A stretch of 64,000 bases of DNA, from assembly GCF_005490785.1 (NCBI RefSeq), contig NZ_CP027295.1, forward strand, positions 248,001 through 312,000, given 5' to 3'. This DNA comes from Brachybacterium sp. SGAir0954. GTDB taxonomy: Bacteria > Actinomycetota > Actinomycetes > Actinomycetales > Dermabacteraceae. Shown here piece by piece: positions 17,181 through 25,916 of the stretch (positions are counted from its first letter, which is position 1; the number at the start of each line of letters is the position of its first letter). A program made the translations under genes and the position numbers. The notes beneath the pieces are model-generated. The model saw nothing but the letters and a program-made list of their open reading frames with translations, was not told the origin of the DNA and made no database searches.

Positions 17181-19489
17181 CAGTGGCCTCCCCCGGCGAG
17201 GTCCTTCTCCGGGTGCTCGGCGAGGTACGACTTCCACTGCCCGCCGAGCTCCTTCTCCGATGCCGTCGGCACCATGCCGGAGGGGGCGAAGTACTCGGAC
17301 TCCACGTACGGCGCCTCCGTGTCCAGCAGGTTCACGCCGCGCAGGGCCTGGAGGGTGCGCCACAGGGACACGATCAGCACGATGATCGTGCACACCACGA
17401 ACAGGATCGAGAGGGAGCCCTGCACGGCGGTGTTGAAGACGACGGCCTGCATGTCCTCGGCCGTCTTGGCGAGGCCCAGCTCGGTCTTCCCGGCGGCGAG
17501 GGCGTCGCGGTAGGCCATGTGGTTCGCCCAGTAGCCGACCTTTGGATCGGCGGAGAAGATCTTCTGGAACGAGCCGGTGATCGTGACGACCGCGGTGAAC
17601 AGCAGCGGCACGGCGATCACGAGCAGGGAGCGGCGCCGGCCCTTGCGGGCGAAGACGACGAGGCAGATCGACAGGGCGATCGCGGCGAGCAGCTGGTTGG
17701 CGATGCCGAACAGCGGGAACAGCGTGTTGATGCCGCCCAGCGGGTCGAGCACGCCCATCATCAGGATCGATCCCCAGCCGGCGACCATGATCGCCGTGGT
17801 GAGCCAGGCGCCGAGCCGCCACGAGTGGTCGCGGAAGCGCTGGTTGATGCCGCCAAGGGCGTCGGAGAGCATGAAGCGGGCGACGCGGGTGCCGGCGTCG
17901 ACGCTGGTGAGGATGAACAGCGCCTCGAACATGATCGCGAAGTGGTACCAGAACGCCATCATGCCGGGGCCGCCGATCAGGCGGTGCATGATCCCGGCGA
18001 GGCCCACGGCGAGGGTGGGGGCGCCGCCGGTGCGGGAGACGATCGACTCCTCCCCCACCTGCTTCGCGGTCTCCTCGAGGGTCGCGGGGTCGAGGTTCAC
18101 GCCCATGAGGCCCAGGGAGTTGACGAACTGGGCGGCGCCCTCGACGGTGCCGCCGGTCGCGGCGGCGGAGGAGTTCATGGCGAAGTAGATGCCGCGGTCG
18201 ATCGAGACGGCGGCGACGAGCGCCATGATCGCGACGAAGGACTCCATGAGCATGCCGCCGTACCCGATCATCCGGGTCTGCGACTCCTTCTCGACGAGCT
18301 TCGGGGTGGTGCCGGAGGCGATCATCGCGTGGAAGCCGGAGAGGGCGCCGCAGGCGATGGTGACGAAGAGGAAGGGGAACAGGGCGCCGGTGAAGACGGG
18401 GCCGTCGGTGCGGGAGGCGAACTCGGAGATCGCGGGGGTGTCGATCTGCGGGCGCACCAGGACGATCGCCGCGGCGAGCATGACGATCGTGCCGATCTTC
18501 ATGAAGGTGGAGAGGTAGTCGCGGGGCGCGAGCAGCACCCACACGGGCAGCACGGCGGCGAGGAAGCCGTAGACGATGATCGCCGCGGCGAGGACCGGGC
18601 GGTCCAGGTGGAAGATCGCCTGGCCCCAGTCGCTCTCGGCGACCCAGCGGCCGGAGACGATCGCGGCGAGCAGCAGCACGACGCCGATCATGGAGACCTC
18701 GAAGACCTTGCCGGGTCGGAGGTAGCGCAGGTAGATGCCCATGAACACGGCGATCGGGATGGTGAGGCCCACGGAGTAGACGCCCCAGGCGCTCTCGCCG
18801 AGGGAGTTCACGACGACCATCGCGAGGATCGCGACGATGATCAGCATGATCGTGAGGGTCGCGATGAACGCGGCGATGCCGCCGACGATGCCGAGCTCGT
18901 CCCGGGCCATCTGGCCGAGCGAGCGGCCGTGGCGGCGCATGGAGATGACGAGGACGAGGAAGTCCTGGACGGCGCCCGCGAGGATGACGCCGACGATGAT
19001 CCAGATGGTGCCGGGGAGGTAGCCCATCTGGGCGGCGAGCACGGGTCCCACGAGGGGGCCGGCGCCGGCGATCGCCGCGAAGTGGTGGCCGAAGAGGATC
19101 CGACGGTCGGTGGGGACGTAGTCCTTGCCGTCGTACGAGGTCTCGGCGGGGGTGGCGCGGGTGTCGTCGGGCCGGACGAGCTTGTCCTGGATGAACTTCG
19201 CGTAGAAGCGGTAGGCCACGAGGTAGGTGGCGACGGCGGCGAAGACGAACCAGATGGCGTTGACGGCCTCGCCGCGGGCGAGGGCGAGCATGAGCCAGCC
19301 GAGCGCGCCGACGAGGGAGATGCCGACCCACAGGGCGATCTTCGGCGGGGTCCAGCGGCGCTCCTCGCGGCGCGCGGCGGGGTCCACGGCGGCGGGCGGC
19401 GGGGTGGTGGTGGCCGTGGCGCCCGCGGAGGGCGCGGCGTCCGGCGGCGGGCCGGCGTGCGAGGAGGGGCCGGGGGAAGCGGGGGACAA
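17180..19489 (-). CDS. cstA: Carbon starvation protein CstA, putative pyruvate or peptide transporter
   Basis: A 769-residue polytopic membrane protein. After a Pro/Ala-rich cytoplasmic N-terminus of about 50 residues come many membrane segments with family signatures YVPTDRRILFGHHFAAIAGA, GPLVGPVLAAQMGYLPG and GFHAMIASGTTPK. E. coli CstA imports pyruvate and is linked to peptide use under starvation; the substrate here is inferred from that. The start is TTG at 19489, supported by AGGAGG 5 nt upstream and by no better ATG or GTG. Co-translated with the YbdD-like gene. A -10-like TAGCCT (19549-19544, minus) may be its promoter. Confidence 0.92.
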   Translation of the reverse strand: MSPASPGPSSHAGPPPDAAPSAGATATTTPPPAAVDPAARREERRWTPPKIALWVGISLVGALGWLMLALARGEAVNAIWFVFAAVATYLVAYRFYAKFIQDKLVRPDDTRATPAETSYDGKDYVPTDRRILFGHHFAAIAGAGPLVGPVLAAQMGYLPGTIWIIVGVILAGAVQDFLVLVISMRRHGRSLGQMARDELGIVGGIAAFIATLTIMLIIVAILAMVVVNSLGESAWGVYSVGLTIPIAVFMGIYLRYLRPGKVFEVSMIGVVLLLAAIVSGRWVAESDWGQAIFHLDRPVLAAAIIVYGFLAAVLPVWVLLAPRDYLSTFMKIGTIVMLAAAIVLVRPQIDTPAISEFASRTDGPVFTGALFPFLFVTIACGALSGFHAMIASGTTPKLVEKESQTRMIGYGGMLMESFVAIMALVAAVSIDRGIYFAMNSSAAATGGTVEGAAQFVNSLGLMGVNLDPATLEETAKQVGEESIVSRTGGAPTLAVGLAGIMHRLIGGPGMMAFWYHFAIMFEALFILTSVDAGTRVARFMLSDALGGINQRFRDHSWRLGAWLTTAIMVAGWGSILMMGVLDPLGGINTLFPLFGIANQLLAAIALSICLVVFARKGRRRSLLVIAVPLLFTAVVTITGSFQKIFSADPKVGYWANHMAYRDALAAGKTELGLAKTAEDMQAVVFNTAVQGSLSILFVVCTIIVLIVSLWRTLQALRGVNLLDTEAPYVESEYFAPSGMVPTASEKELGGQWKSYLAEHPEKDLAGGGH

Positions 19490-19644
19490 GGGGGACCTCC
19501 TGGGGTCGTCGTCGACCGGCCGCCGGGGATCGCGGCCGTCGACAGGCTAACCCGCTCAGGTCAGCCGACGTGGCACTAACATCCCGACCCCACCCGTGTC
19601 CCCGTTCGCCGCAGGTGGCTCTCCCCTGTGAGCGAACTCGGTGG

Positions 19645-19650
19645 TAGCGT
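19645..19650 (+). promoter_or_regulatory. Possible -10 box TAGCGT for the symporter gene
   Basis: TAGCGT lies 99 nt before the ATG at 19749 and would give a leader of about 90 nt. No -35 match at 17-18 bp, so this is weak. Confidence 0.25.
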
Positions 19651-19748
19651 GGCCGCCCGGCGGCACCCCGCCATCGCCCCGCGGCCGACGCAACAGCGCG
19701 TCCCGAGCCCAGGGCGCTCCCCCATTCCTTCCCTCGAAAGCAGTCCCC

Positions 19749-21446
19749 ATGGTCGACGTCCGCCTGGACGCGCAGTGGATCGATTACGCGATCATCGCGC
19801 TCTACTTCGTCTTCGTCCTCGGTGTGGGGTGGTTCGCCAAGCGCGGCGTCTCCAACTCCATCGAGTTCTTCCTCTCCGGCCGCTCGCTGCCCGCCTGGGT
19901 CACCGGCCTCGCCTTCATCTCCGCGAACCTCGGTGCGGTGGAGATCATGGGCATGTCCGCGACGGGCGCCCAGTACGGCCTGCCCACCATGCATTACTTC
20001 TGGGTGGGCGCGATCCCGGCGATGCTGTTTCTGGGCGTCGTGATGATGCCCTTCTACTACGGCTCGAAGGTGCGCTCGGTCCCCGAGTTCATGCGCATGC
20101 GCTTCGGCACCGGCGCCCACCTCGTGAACTCGATCAGCTTCGCCGTGGCGCAGCTGCTCATCGCGGGCGTGAACCTGTCGCTGCTCGCGACGATCGTGAA
20201 CCGCCTGCTGGGCTGGCCGATGTGGGTGGGGCTCATCCTCGCCGCCGCGTTCGTGCTCTTCTACATCACCGTCGGCGGGCTCTCCGCCGCGATCTACAAC
20301 GAGGTGCTGCAGTTCTTCGTGATCGTCGCGGCGCTGCTGCCGCTGACGCTGATCGGCCTGCACCGCGTGGGCGGCTGGCAGGGACTCACGGAGAAGATCT
20401 CCGGCAACGGCATGCTCGGCTCCTCGGAGCTGCACACCTGGCCGGGCGAGCAGCTCTCCGGCTTCGACAGCCCGATCCTCTCCGTCGTCGGCATCGTGTT
20501 CGGCCTGGGCTTCGTGCTCTCCTTCGGCTACTGGACGACGAACTTCGTCGAGGTCCAGCGCGCGATGGCCAGCAAGTCGATCACCGCCGCGCGGATGACG
20601 CCGATCCTCGGCGCGTTCCCGAAGATGTTCATCCCCTTCATCGTCATCATCCCGGGCATGATCGCCGGCGTGCTGGTCACGGACCTCGCGCAGTTCAAGC
20701 AGATGGACTACGCGAAGGACGCCGCGGGCGCCGCCGCCACGGGCGTCACCTACAACGACGCGCTGCTGCTGCTCATGCGGGACGTGCTCCCCAACGGCCT
20801 GCTGGGCGTCGCGATCGCGGGCCTGCTCGCCGCGTTCATGGCCGGTATGGCCGCGAACATCTCGGCGTTCAACACGGTGGTCAGCTACGACCTCTACCAG
20901 CAGTACGTGAAGAAGGACGCGCCGGACGACCACTACATCAAGATCGGTCGCCTCGCGACGCTCGTGGCCTGCATCGTCGCGATCTTCACCGCGCTCATCG
21001 CCGGGCAGTTCTCGAACCTCATGGACTACCTGCAGACCCTCTTCGGGTTCTTCAACGCGCCGCTGTTCGCGACGTTCATCCTCGGCATGTTCTGGAAGCG
21101 GATGACGCCGACGGCCGGCTGGGCGGGCCTCGTGGCGGGCACCCTCTCCGCGATCGTGCTGTGGGCGAGCTCGACCTTCTTCGAGGTCTTCACGCTGCCG
21201 GGCCAGGGCCTCGCGTTCCTCTCCGCGGCGACCGCCTTCGTGGTGGACATCGTGGTCTCGGTGATCGTCACCCAGTTCACGACGCCGAAGCCGGCGCACG
21301 AGCTCAAGGGCCTCGTCTACTCCGAGACCCCGCGCGCCGATCTCGTGGACCCGGACGAGAAGGCGCTGCCGTTCTTCCGCCGTCCGGTGCCGATGGCCGG
21401 GATCGCGCTGGCCCTCGTCATCATCCTCAACGTCGTCTTCGCGTGA
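19749..21446 (+). CDS. Sodium:solute symporter, SSS (SLC5) family, probably sugar-type
   Basis: A 565-residue transporter with about 14 membrane segments. The N-terminal WIDYAIIALYFVFVLGVGW, the SGRSLPAWVTGLAFISANLG stretch and the later QAL-free sugar-type helix EVQRAMASKS resemble SGLT-like members more than proline or pantothenate symporters. The start at 19749 was chosen because the family N-terminus begins here; the frame runs 36 codons further upstream without homology. Forms a unit with the small membrane protein 23 bp downstream. Which sugar it carries is not readable. Confidence 0.88.
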   Translation: MVDVRLDAQWIDYAIIALYFVFVLGVGWFAKRGVSNSIEFFLSGRSLPAWVTGLAFISANLGAVEIMGMSATGAQYGLPTMHYFWVGAIPAMLFLGVVMMPFYYGSKVRSVPEFMRMRFGTGAHLVNSISFAVAQLLIAGVNLSLLATIVNRLLGWPMWVGLILAAAFVLFYITVGGLSAAIYNEVLQFFVIVAALLPLTLIGLHRVGGWQGLTEKISGNGMLGSSELHTWPGEQLSGFDSPILSVVGIVFGLGFVLSFGYWTTNFVEVQRAMASKSITAARMTPILGAFPKMFIPFIVIIPGMIAGVLVTDLAQFKQMDYAKDAAGAAATGVTYNDALLLLMRDVLPNGLLGVAIAGLLAAFMAGMAANISAFNTVVSYDLYQQYVKKDAPDDHYIKIGRLATLVACIVAIFTALIAGQFSNLMDYLQTLFGFFNAPLFATFILGMFWKRMTPTAGWAGLVAGTLSAIVLWASSTFFEVFTLPGQGLAFLSAATAFVVDIVVSVIVTQFTTPKPAHELKGLVYSETPRADLVDPDEKALPFFRRPVPMAGIALALVIILNVVFA

Positions 21447-21469
21447 CCGCGGACCAAGGAGAACCTGAC

Positions 21470-21823
21470 ATGAACTCGCACAAGGACACGAGCCCTGCGG
21501 CCGATGCCGCTGCGGCCGACGGCTCGGCGGCCGACGTCCCCGGCGACGCGACGGTCCAGACCGCCGGCGCCTTCGACATCCGCAACTTCATCGGCCTCCT
21601 CGTCGGCATCTTCGGCGTGGTGCTGGTGCTCATGGGGCTGTTCGCCTTCGACCCGGCGGAGTCCGCGAAGACCGACGGCATGAACGCGAACCTGTGGGCC
21701 GGGATCGGCATGGCCGTCGTCGGCGCCGCCTTCCTGCTGTGGGCGAAGCTCGAGCCGATCCGGATCGTGGTCCGGGAGAACGAGCCGGGCGCCGAGGACA
21801 AGAAGGACATCGCGGCCCTCTGA
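21470..21823 (+). CDS. Small two-helix membrane protein, symporter partner
   Basis: A 117-residue protein. A polar N-terminus of about 35 residues precedes two membrane segments (FIGLLVGIFGVVLVLMGLFA near 40-60, WAGIGMAVVGAAFLLWAKL near 76-94) and a charged tail. AAGGAG lies 8 nt before the ATG. Its fixed place behind an SSS symporter suggests an accessory or stabilising subunit (inference). Family not recognised by name. Confidence 0.7.
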   Translation: MNSHKDTSPAADAAAADGSAADVPGDATVQTAGAFDIRNFIGLLVGIFGVVLVLMGLFAFDPAESAKTDGMNANLWAGIGMAVVGAAFLLWAKLEPIRIVVRENEPGAEDKKDIAAL

Positions 21824-21856
21824 CGCTCGCCCCACCGCGACACCCGTCCCACCGCG

Positions 21857-21894
21857 GCGCGGCCCCGCTCCCCTCTCCGGGAGCGGGGCCGCGC
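21857..21894 (+). terminator. Hairpin terminator after the symporter unit
   Basis: Perfect 16-bp arms (21857-21872 and 21879-21894) with loop CTCTCC, 33 bp after the stop of the small membrane protein. No T run. Confidence 0.75.
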
Positions 21895-21994
21895 TCGTCG
21901 GGCCCGGTGCGGGCCTTCCCCACGGTCCACCGCGCGGGCCGTCGTGGGTGCAGGATGGAGGCGTCCGCCCGATCCCGTCCCGGAGGAGAGCACC

Positions 21995-23491
21995 GTGACC
22001 ACCGCCGTCAGCCCCGCCCGCATCGCCGAGCTCCTCGAGCGCACGCCGCGCAGCTCCTTCGTGGACGGCGCGTTCCTGGGCGGCACGCCCGCGCTGGACG
22101 TCGTCGACCCCGCGACCGGCCGCCCCCTCACCCAGGTCGTCGACGCCGACGCCCCCACGGTGGGCCTGCGCGCCCTCGATGCCGCGGCCGCCGCCCAGGA
22201 GGAGTGGGCCGCGACCACGTCCCGCGAGCGCGCCGAGATCCTGCAGCGCGCCTACACGCTGTGCCACGAGCGGGCGGAGGACCTCGCCCTTCTCATGACC
22301 CTCGAGATGGGCAAGCCGCTCGCGGAGGCCCGCGGCGAGGTCGTCTACGGGGCGGAGTTCCTGCGCTGGTTCGCGGAGGAGGCCGTGCGAGCGGGCGGTG
22401 AGTTCCGCCGGGCGCCCGCCGCGGACCACGCGATCCTCACGACCGTCCGGCCCGTCGGCCCCGTCCTCGCGATCACGCCGTGGAACTTCCCGCTCTCAAT
22501 GGGCACCCGCAAGATCGCCCCGGCCCTCGCGGCCGGGTGCACCGTCGTGCTCAAGCCCGCCTCGCTCACACCGCTCACGAGCCTTGCGCTGATCCAGATC
22601 CTCGCCGACGCCGGCGTGCCCCGCGGTGTCGTGAACGCCGTGGTCACCTCGGACTCGACGGGCCTCTCGAGCACGCTCATGGCGGATCCGCGCCTGCGCA
22701 AGGTCTCCTTCACGGGCTCCACGGGCGTGGGCCGCACCCTGCTGGGCCAGGCGGCGGAGCACGTGCTGAAGGCGTCGATGGAGCTGGGTGGGAACGCCCC
22801 CTTCCTCGTGCTGCCCTCCGCGGATCCCGCGGCGGCGCTCGAGGCGGCTGTGCCCGCGAAGTTCCGCAACAACGGCGAGGCCTGCACGGCCGCGAACCGC
22901 TTCTACGTGCACGCCTCGGTGGCGGAGGAGTTCACCGCGGGCCTCGCCGAGCGGACGAAGGCCCTGCAGGTGGGGCCGGGGATCGCGGAGGGCACGACGA
23001 TGGGCCCGATGATCGAGGAGAAGGCGCTCGAGAAGATCGAGGAGCTCGTCGCCGACGCCGTGGACCGCGGCGCGAAGGTCCTCGCGGGCGGCCGACGCCC
23101 CACCCCGGAGGAGCTGCCGGAGGGCTGCGAGGGCGGCTACTACTATCTGCCGACCGTCCTCGCGGACGTCCCGCTCGAGGCGCGCGTGCACCGCGAGGAG
23201 ATCTTCGGTCCGGTCGCCCCGATCACCGTGATGGACGACGTCGACGAGATGGTCCGCGCCGCGAACCGCACCGAGTTCGGGCTCATGAGCTACGTCGCCG
23301 GCTCCGACCTCGCCGAGGTCACCTCGGTCGCGGGCCGCATCGAGTCCGGCATGGTCGCCGTGAACCTCGGCGTCGCCTCCGATGCCGCCGCCCCCTTCGG
23401 CGGGGTGAAGGAGTCGGGGCTGGGCCGCGAGGGCTCCCACGAGGGGCTCGACGAGTACCTCGAGAAGACCTACGTGCGCCTGCCCCTGTGA
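21995..23491 (+). CDS. NAD(P)-dependent aldehyde dehydrogenase, succinate-semialdehyde type
   Basis: A 498-residue ALDH. The cofactor-binding FTGSTGVGRTL motif, general base Glu263 (MELGGNAPF) and catalytic Cys297 (NNGEACTAANRFYVH) are intact. The GEACTAANRF context is characteristic of actinobacterial succinate-semialdehyde dehydrogenases, which oxidise succinate semialdehyde to succinate in GABA or related degradation (assignment by resemblance). The GTG start at 21995 follows GGAGGAG by 6 nt. The stop overlaps the next gene (GTGA). Confidence 0.9.
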   Translation: MTTAVSPARIAELLERTPRSSFVDGAFLGGTPALDVVDPATGRPLTQVVDADAPTVGLRALDAAAAAQEEWAATTSRERAEILQRAYTLCHERAEDLALLMTLEMGKPLAEARGEVVYGAEFLRWFAEEAVRAGGEFRRAPAADHAILTTVRPVGPVLAITPWNFPLSMGTRKIAPALAAGCTVVLKPASLTPLTSLALIQILADAGVPRGVVNAVVTSDSTGLSSTLMADPRLRKVSFTGSTGVGRTLLGQAAEHVLKASMELGGNAPFLVLPSADPAAALEAAVPAKFRNNGEACTAANRFYVHASVAEEFTAGLAERTKALQVGPGIAEGTTMGPMIEEKALEKIEELVADAVDRGAKVLAGGRRPTPEELPEGCEGGYYYLPTVLADVPLEARVHREEIFGPVAPITVMDDVDEMVRAANRTEFGLMSYVAGSDLAEVTSVAGRIESGMVAVNLGVASDAAAPFGGVKESGLGREGSHEGLDEYLEKTYVRLPL

Positions 23492-24021
23492 CGCCGGCGG
23501 ACGCGCCCGTCAGGCTCCGCCGCTGCTCCCCCGCCGACGTGCCTCGCCTCGCCACGATGCGTCGTGCACGGGAGCGGTGGATGGAGCGTCGGGGCGTGGT
23601 GCAGTGGGCGGTCGGCTCGCTCGACGACGCCACGATCCATGCCGAGGTGGGCCGCGCCGAGTGGCACGCCCTCGACGCCGGTGGGCCGACGGGGCCCGGC
23701 GCGTTCGAGGCCGCGGTGCGCCTGGTCGACGCGGACCCGCTGTTCTGGGGCGAGCACGAGCGCGCCGCGGACCCCGCGCTCTACGCGCACGGGCTCATGA
23801 CCGATCCGGCCGCCTCCGGCCGCGGCCTGGGCGCACTGGTGCTCGACCTCGCCGAGGCGGAGGCCGAGCGTCGGTCCCGACGACTGCTGCGCCTGGACTT
23901 CGCGCCGCATCTCCTCCCCTACTACCTGCCGCTCGGCTTCACCGAGGTGGGCGCGAAGGACTTCCCGACCTTCCGCACCGTCCTGCTGGAGCGCCCCGCC
24001 GGCGCGATCCGCGCCGGTTGA
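23488..24021 (+). CDS. GNAT-family N-acetyltransferase
   Basis: A 177-residue acetyltransferase-like protein. The acetyl-CoA pyrophosphate loop is DPAASGRGLGALVLDLAEAEA near 115-135, and the C-terminal YYLPLGFTEVG matches the last strands of the GNAT fold. The GTG start overlaps the stop of the aldehyde dehydrogenase gene by 4 nt, so the two are translationally coupled. Substrate unknown. Confidence 0.82.
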   Translation: MTPADAPVRLRRCSPADVPRLATMRRARERWMERRGVVQWAVGSLDDATIHAEVGRAEWHALDAGGPTGPGAFEAAVRLVDADPLFWGEHERAADPALYAHGLMTDPAASGRGLGALVLDLAEAEAERRSRRLLRLDFAPHLLPYYLPLGFTEVGAKDFPTFRTVLLERPAGAIRAG

Positions 24022-24054
24022 CGTGCCAGGACCCCCGGGCACGGTCGAGCATCG

Positions 24055-24114
24055 GTGCCGGTGCCGGTGCCGGTGCCGGTGCCCGTGCCCGTGCCCGTGC
24101 CTGTGCCTGTGCCG
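24055..24114. repeat. Hexanucleotide repeat GTGCCN, ten copies
   Basis: Ten uninterrupted GTGCC-N hexamers; the last base changes in blocks (G, C, T, G). They lie in the 268-base gap between the GNAT and DUF3870 genes. Such a tract is prone to length change by slippage. The next 60 bases are less GC-rich than the surroundings and hold a short hairpin TGGCT/AGCCA. Confidence 0.85.
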
Positions 24115-24277
24115 GGACGCTCCAGAGATGGCTTGAAAATGAGCCAAGGGCCCGGGGCCAGGGCTATGGCTCTAAAATCGACCACGCCTGGAGCGCCACG
24201 ACCACACACCTGCCGACCCCGGGCGACCCGGTGATCCGCAGGCGCGCCGACACCGAGCGCTCGGCTCCCGACCTGCA

Positions 24278-24283
24278 TAGACT
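24278..24283 (+). promoter_or_regulatory. Leaderless-type -10 box TAGACT
   Basis: TAGACT is followed by six bases and then the ATG at 24290. Transcription 7 nt after the box would begin at the A of ATG, giving an mRNA without a leader, which fits the absence of a ribosome binding site. Confidence 0.6.
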
Positions 24284-24289
24284 CGCGGG

Positions 24290-24610
24290 ATGGGGACCAC
24301 GATCTATCTGACCGGCGAGGCCAAGGCGCCGAGCAACAATCCGATCACGACGCAGTGGGGTTTGTTCTTCGTGGGCCTCGTCGTCGATACTGAGACCCAC
24401 GTCATACGAGCTGCGGACTGTTCCGCCACCCTCCCGCTGACGACCGAGTTCGTGCGGGAGCTCCTGGTGGGGCGCTCCCTCCTCGACGACGACGCCCTGG
24501 TGGGAACCATCACCGACAGGTACCACGGCTCCTCGCAGCGGGCGCTCGCCGCCTCCGTGCGCAGCGCAGCAGCGAAGTACCGCGACTTGGCGGCCGGCTC
24601 CTCCGCCTGA
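24290..24610 (+). CDS. DUF3870-family protein
   Basis: A 106-residue soluble protein. It shows the features I associate with DUF3870: GEAKAPSNNPITTQWGLFFV at the N-terminus, an ADCSATLPLT segment with a conserved Cys, a GRSLLDD segment, and RYHGSSQRAL near the C-terminus. Biochemical function unknown. Predicted leaderless. It is followed by a T-rich intrinsic terminator and then by the DUF819 transporter and peptide-epimerase genes, with which it may be functionally linked. Confidence 0.78.
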   Translation: MGTTIYLTGEAKAPSNNPITTQWGLFFVGLVVDTETHVIRAADCSATLPLTTEFVRELLVGRSLLDDDALVGTITDRYHGSSQRALAASVRSAAAKYRDLAAGSSA

Positions 24611-24664
24611 CCACAACCGCATACCCGCTCCGTCCGCCCGGGACCTCACCGAACCGGAACCCGT

Positions 24665-24720
24665 CGGAAGCATCCGCAGCGCGCCCTCGCGGCGCCCTGT
24701 GCGATGCTTCCGATTTTTTT
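24665..24720 (+). terminator. Intrinsic terminator with T run, possible attenuator
   Basis: 10-bp perfect arms (CGGAAGCATC at 24665-24674 and its complement at 24703-24712) followed at once by ATTTTTTT. One of only two T-run terminators in the window. It closes the DUF3870 gene but also lies 45 nt before the DUF819 start, where I see no separate promoter, so it may act as an attenuator with partial read-through. Confidence 0.8.
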
Positions 24721-24764
24721 GTCCCCGGAACCGGCCGGAGCCCTTCCCCCTCTGAGGAGTCCCC

Positions 24765-25916
24765 GTGATCACCGACGGCCTGCTCATGCTCGGCGTCCTG
24801 CTCGGACTGTCGTGCGTGCTCATCGTCCTGGAACGCACCACCGGCTGGAAGCTGTTCAAGTACGTCCCCGGCATGGTGCTGATGTACCTGCTGTGCGCCA
24901 CCCTCAACTCGATCGGCGTGTTCGGTCAGGACGAGGCGACCCGCGCCCCCATCACCGAGGTCAAGAACGTCCTGCTGCCGGCGATGATCTTCCTGTTCCT
25001 CTTCGGCTGCGACCTGCGCAAGATCATCAAGCTGGGCCCCAAGCTCCTGCTGACGATGTTCGTCGCCTCCGCGTCCCTGTTCATCGGCATGGTGCTCGTG
25101 TACGCCCTGTTCCAGGGCGCGCTGCACCCCGAGGCGTGGAAGGTGCTCGGCGCGCTGCTGGCCTCCTGGACCGGCGGCAGCGCCAACATGGTCGCCGTGC
25201 AGGACATCCTGCAGGCGCCCGAGAACATCTTCGGCTACGCCCTGATCACCGACACGATCATGTACTCGGTGTGGCTCATGCTCATGTTCGCCTCGGTCGC
25301 GATCTCGCCGCGCTTCAACCGCTGGACGAAGGCGAACACCGCCTACCTCGACGTGCACGCGGGCGCCGCGGAGGAGGAGAAGAAGCCGATCACCGGCACC
25401 TCCCTCGCGATCGTCGCCTTCGGCGCCATCTTCGTCTCGACGCTCTCGATCTGGATCGGCGGCCTGCTGCCGGAGTTCGGTGCGGTCGTCAACGGCACCA
25501 CCTGGTCGATCCTCATCGTCTCCGTGCTGGGCCTCGTCGTGGCGCTCACGCCGCTCGGCACCACGGCCGGCGCGAGCGAGATCGCGAGCCTCATGCTGTT
25601 CGTGGTGATCGGCCAGATCGCCTCGGGCTCGGACTTCTCCGCGATCACCGAGGCGCCGCTGTACCTGCTGATGGGCGTCCTCGTGCTCGTCGTGCACATC
25701 GTGATCATGCTGGCCTACGCGAAGATCGCGAAGGTCGAGCTGTTCTCCCTCGCCGTCGCCTCGACGGCGAACATCGGCGGCATCGCCTCCGCGCCGGTCG
25801 TGGCGAGCGCCTTCAACCGGCAGCTTGTGCCCGTGGGCGTGCTGTTCGCGCTGATCGGCTCGTTCATCGGAACGTTCGTGGGGCTCATCGCGGCGCAGGT
25901 GATGTCCGCGCTGTGA
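24765..25916 (+). CDS. DUF819-family (YjcL-like) membrane transporter
   Basis: A 383-residue protein with about ten membrane segments. Family-like signatures include LLPAMIFLFLFGCDLRKI, the paired WTGGSANMVAVQDIL near 145 and ASTANIGGIASAPVVASAFN near 330, which look like an inverted repeat of a transport core. Substrate unknown. The stop overlaps the dipeptide epimerase start (GTGA), suggesting uptake of a peptide that the epimerase and NlpC/P60 enzymes process (inference). GTG start with GAGGAG 5 nt upstream. Confidence 0.85.
   Translation: MITDGLLMLGVLLGLSCVLIVLERTTGWKLFKYVPGMVLMYLLCATLNSIGVFGQDEATRAPITEVKNVLLPAMIFLFLFGCDLRKIIKLGPKLLLTMFVASASLFIGMVLVYALFQGALHPEAWKVLGALLASWTGGSANMVAVQDILQAPENIFGYALITDTIMYSVWLMLMFASVAISPRFNRWTKANTAYLDVHAGAAEEEKKPITGTSLAIVAFGAIFVSTLSIWIGGLLPEFGAVVNGTTWSILIVSVLGLVVALTPLGTTAGASEIASLMLFVVIGQIASGSDFSAITEAPLYLLMGVLVLVVHIVIMLAYAKIAKVELFSLAVASTANIGGIASAPVVASAFNRQLVPVGVLFALIGSFIGTFVGLIAAQVMSAL

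Noticed and set aside
16983..21299. Very long minus-strand open frame across cstA and the symporter
   Set aside because: His/Arg/Asp-rich composition without hydrophobic segments; it runs antisense to the symporter and in another frame of cstA, both of which are well-supported genes.
24055..24114. CRISPR array
   Set aside because: The repeat unit is 6 bp with no spacers and no cas genes; it is a microsatellite.
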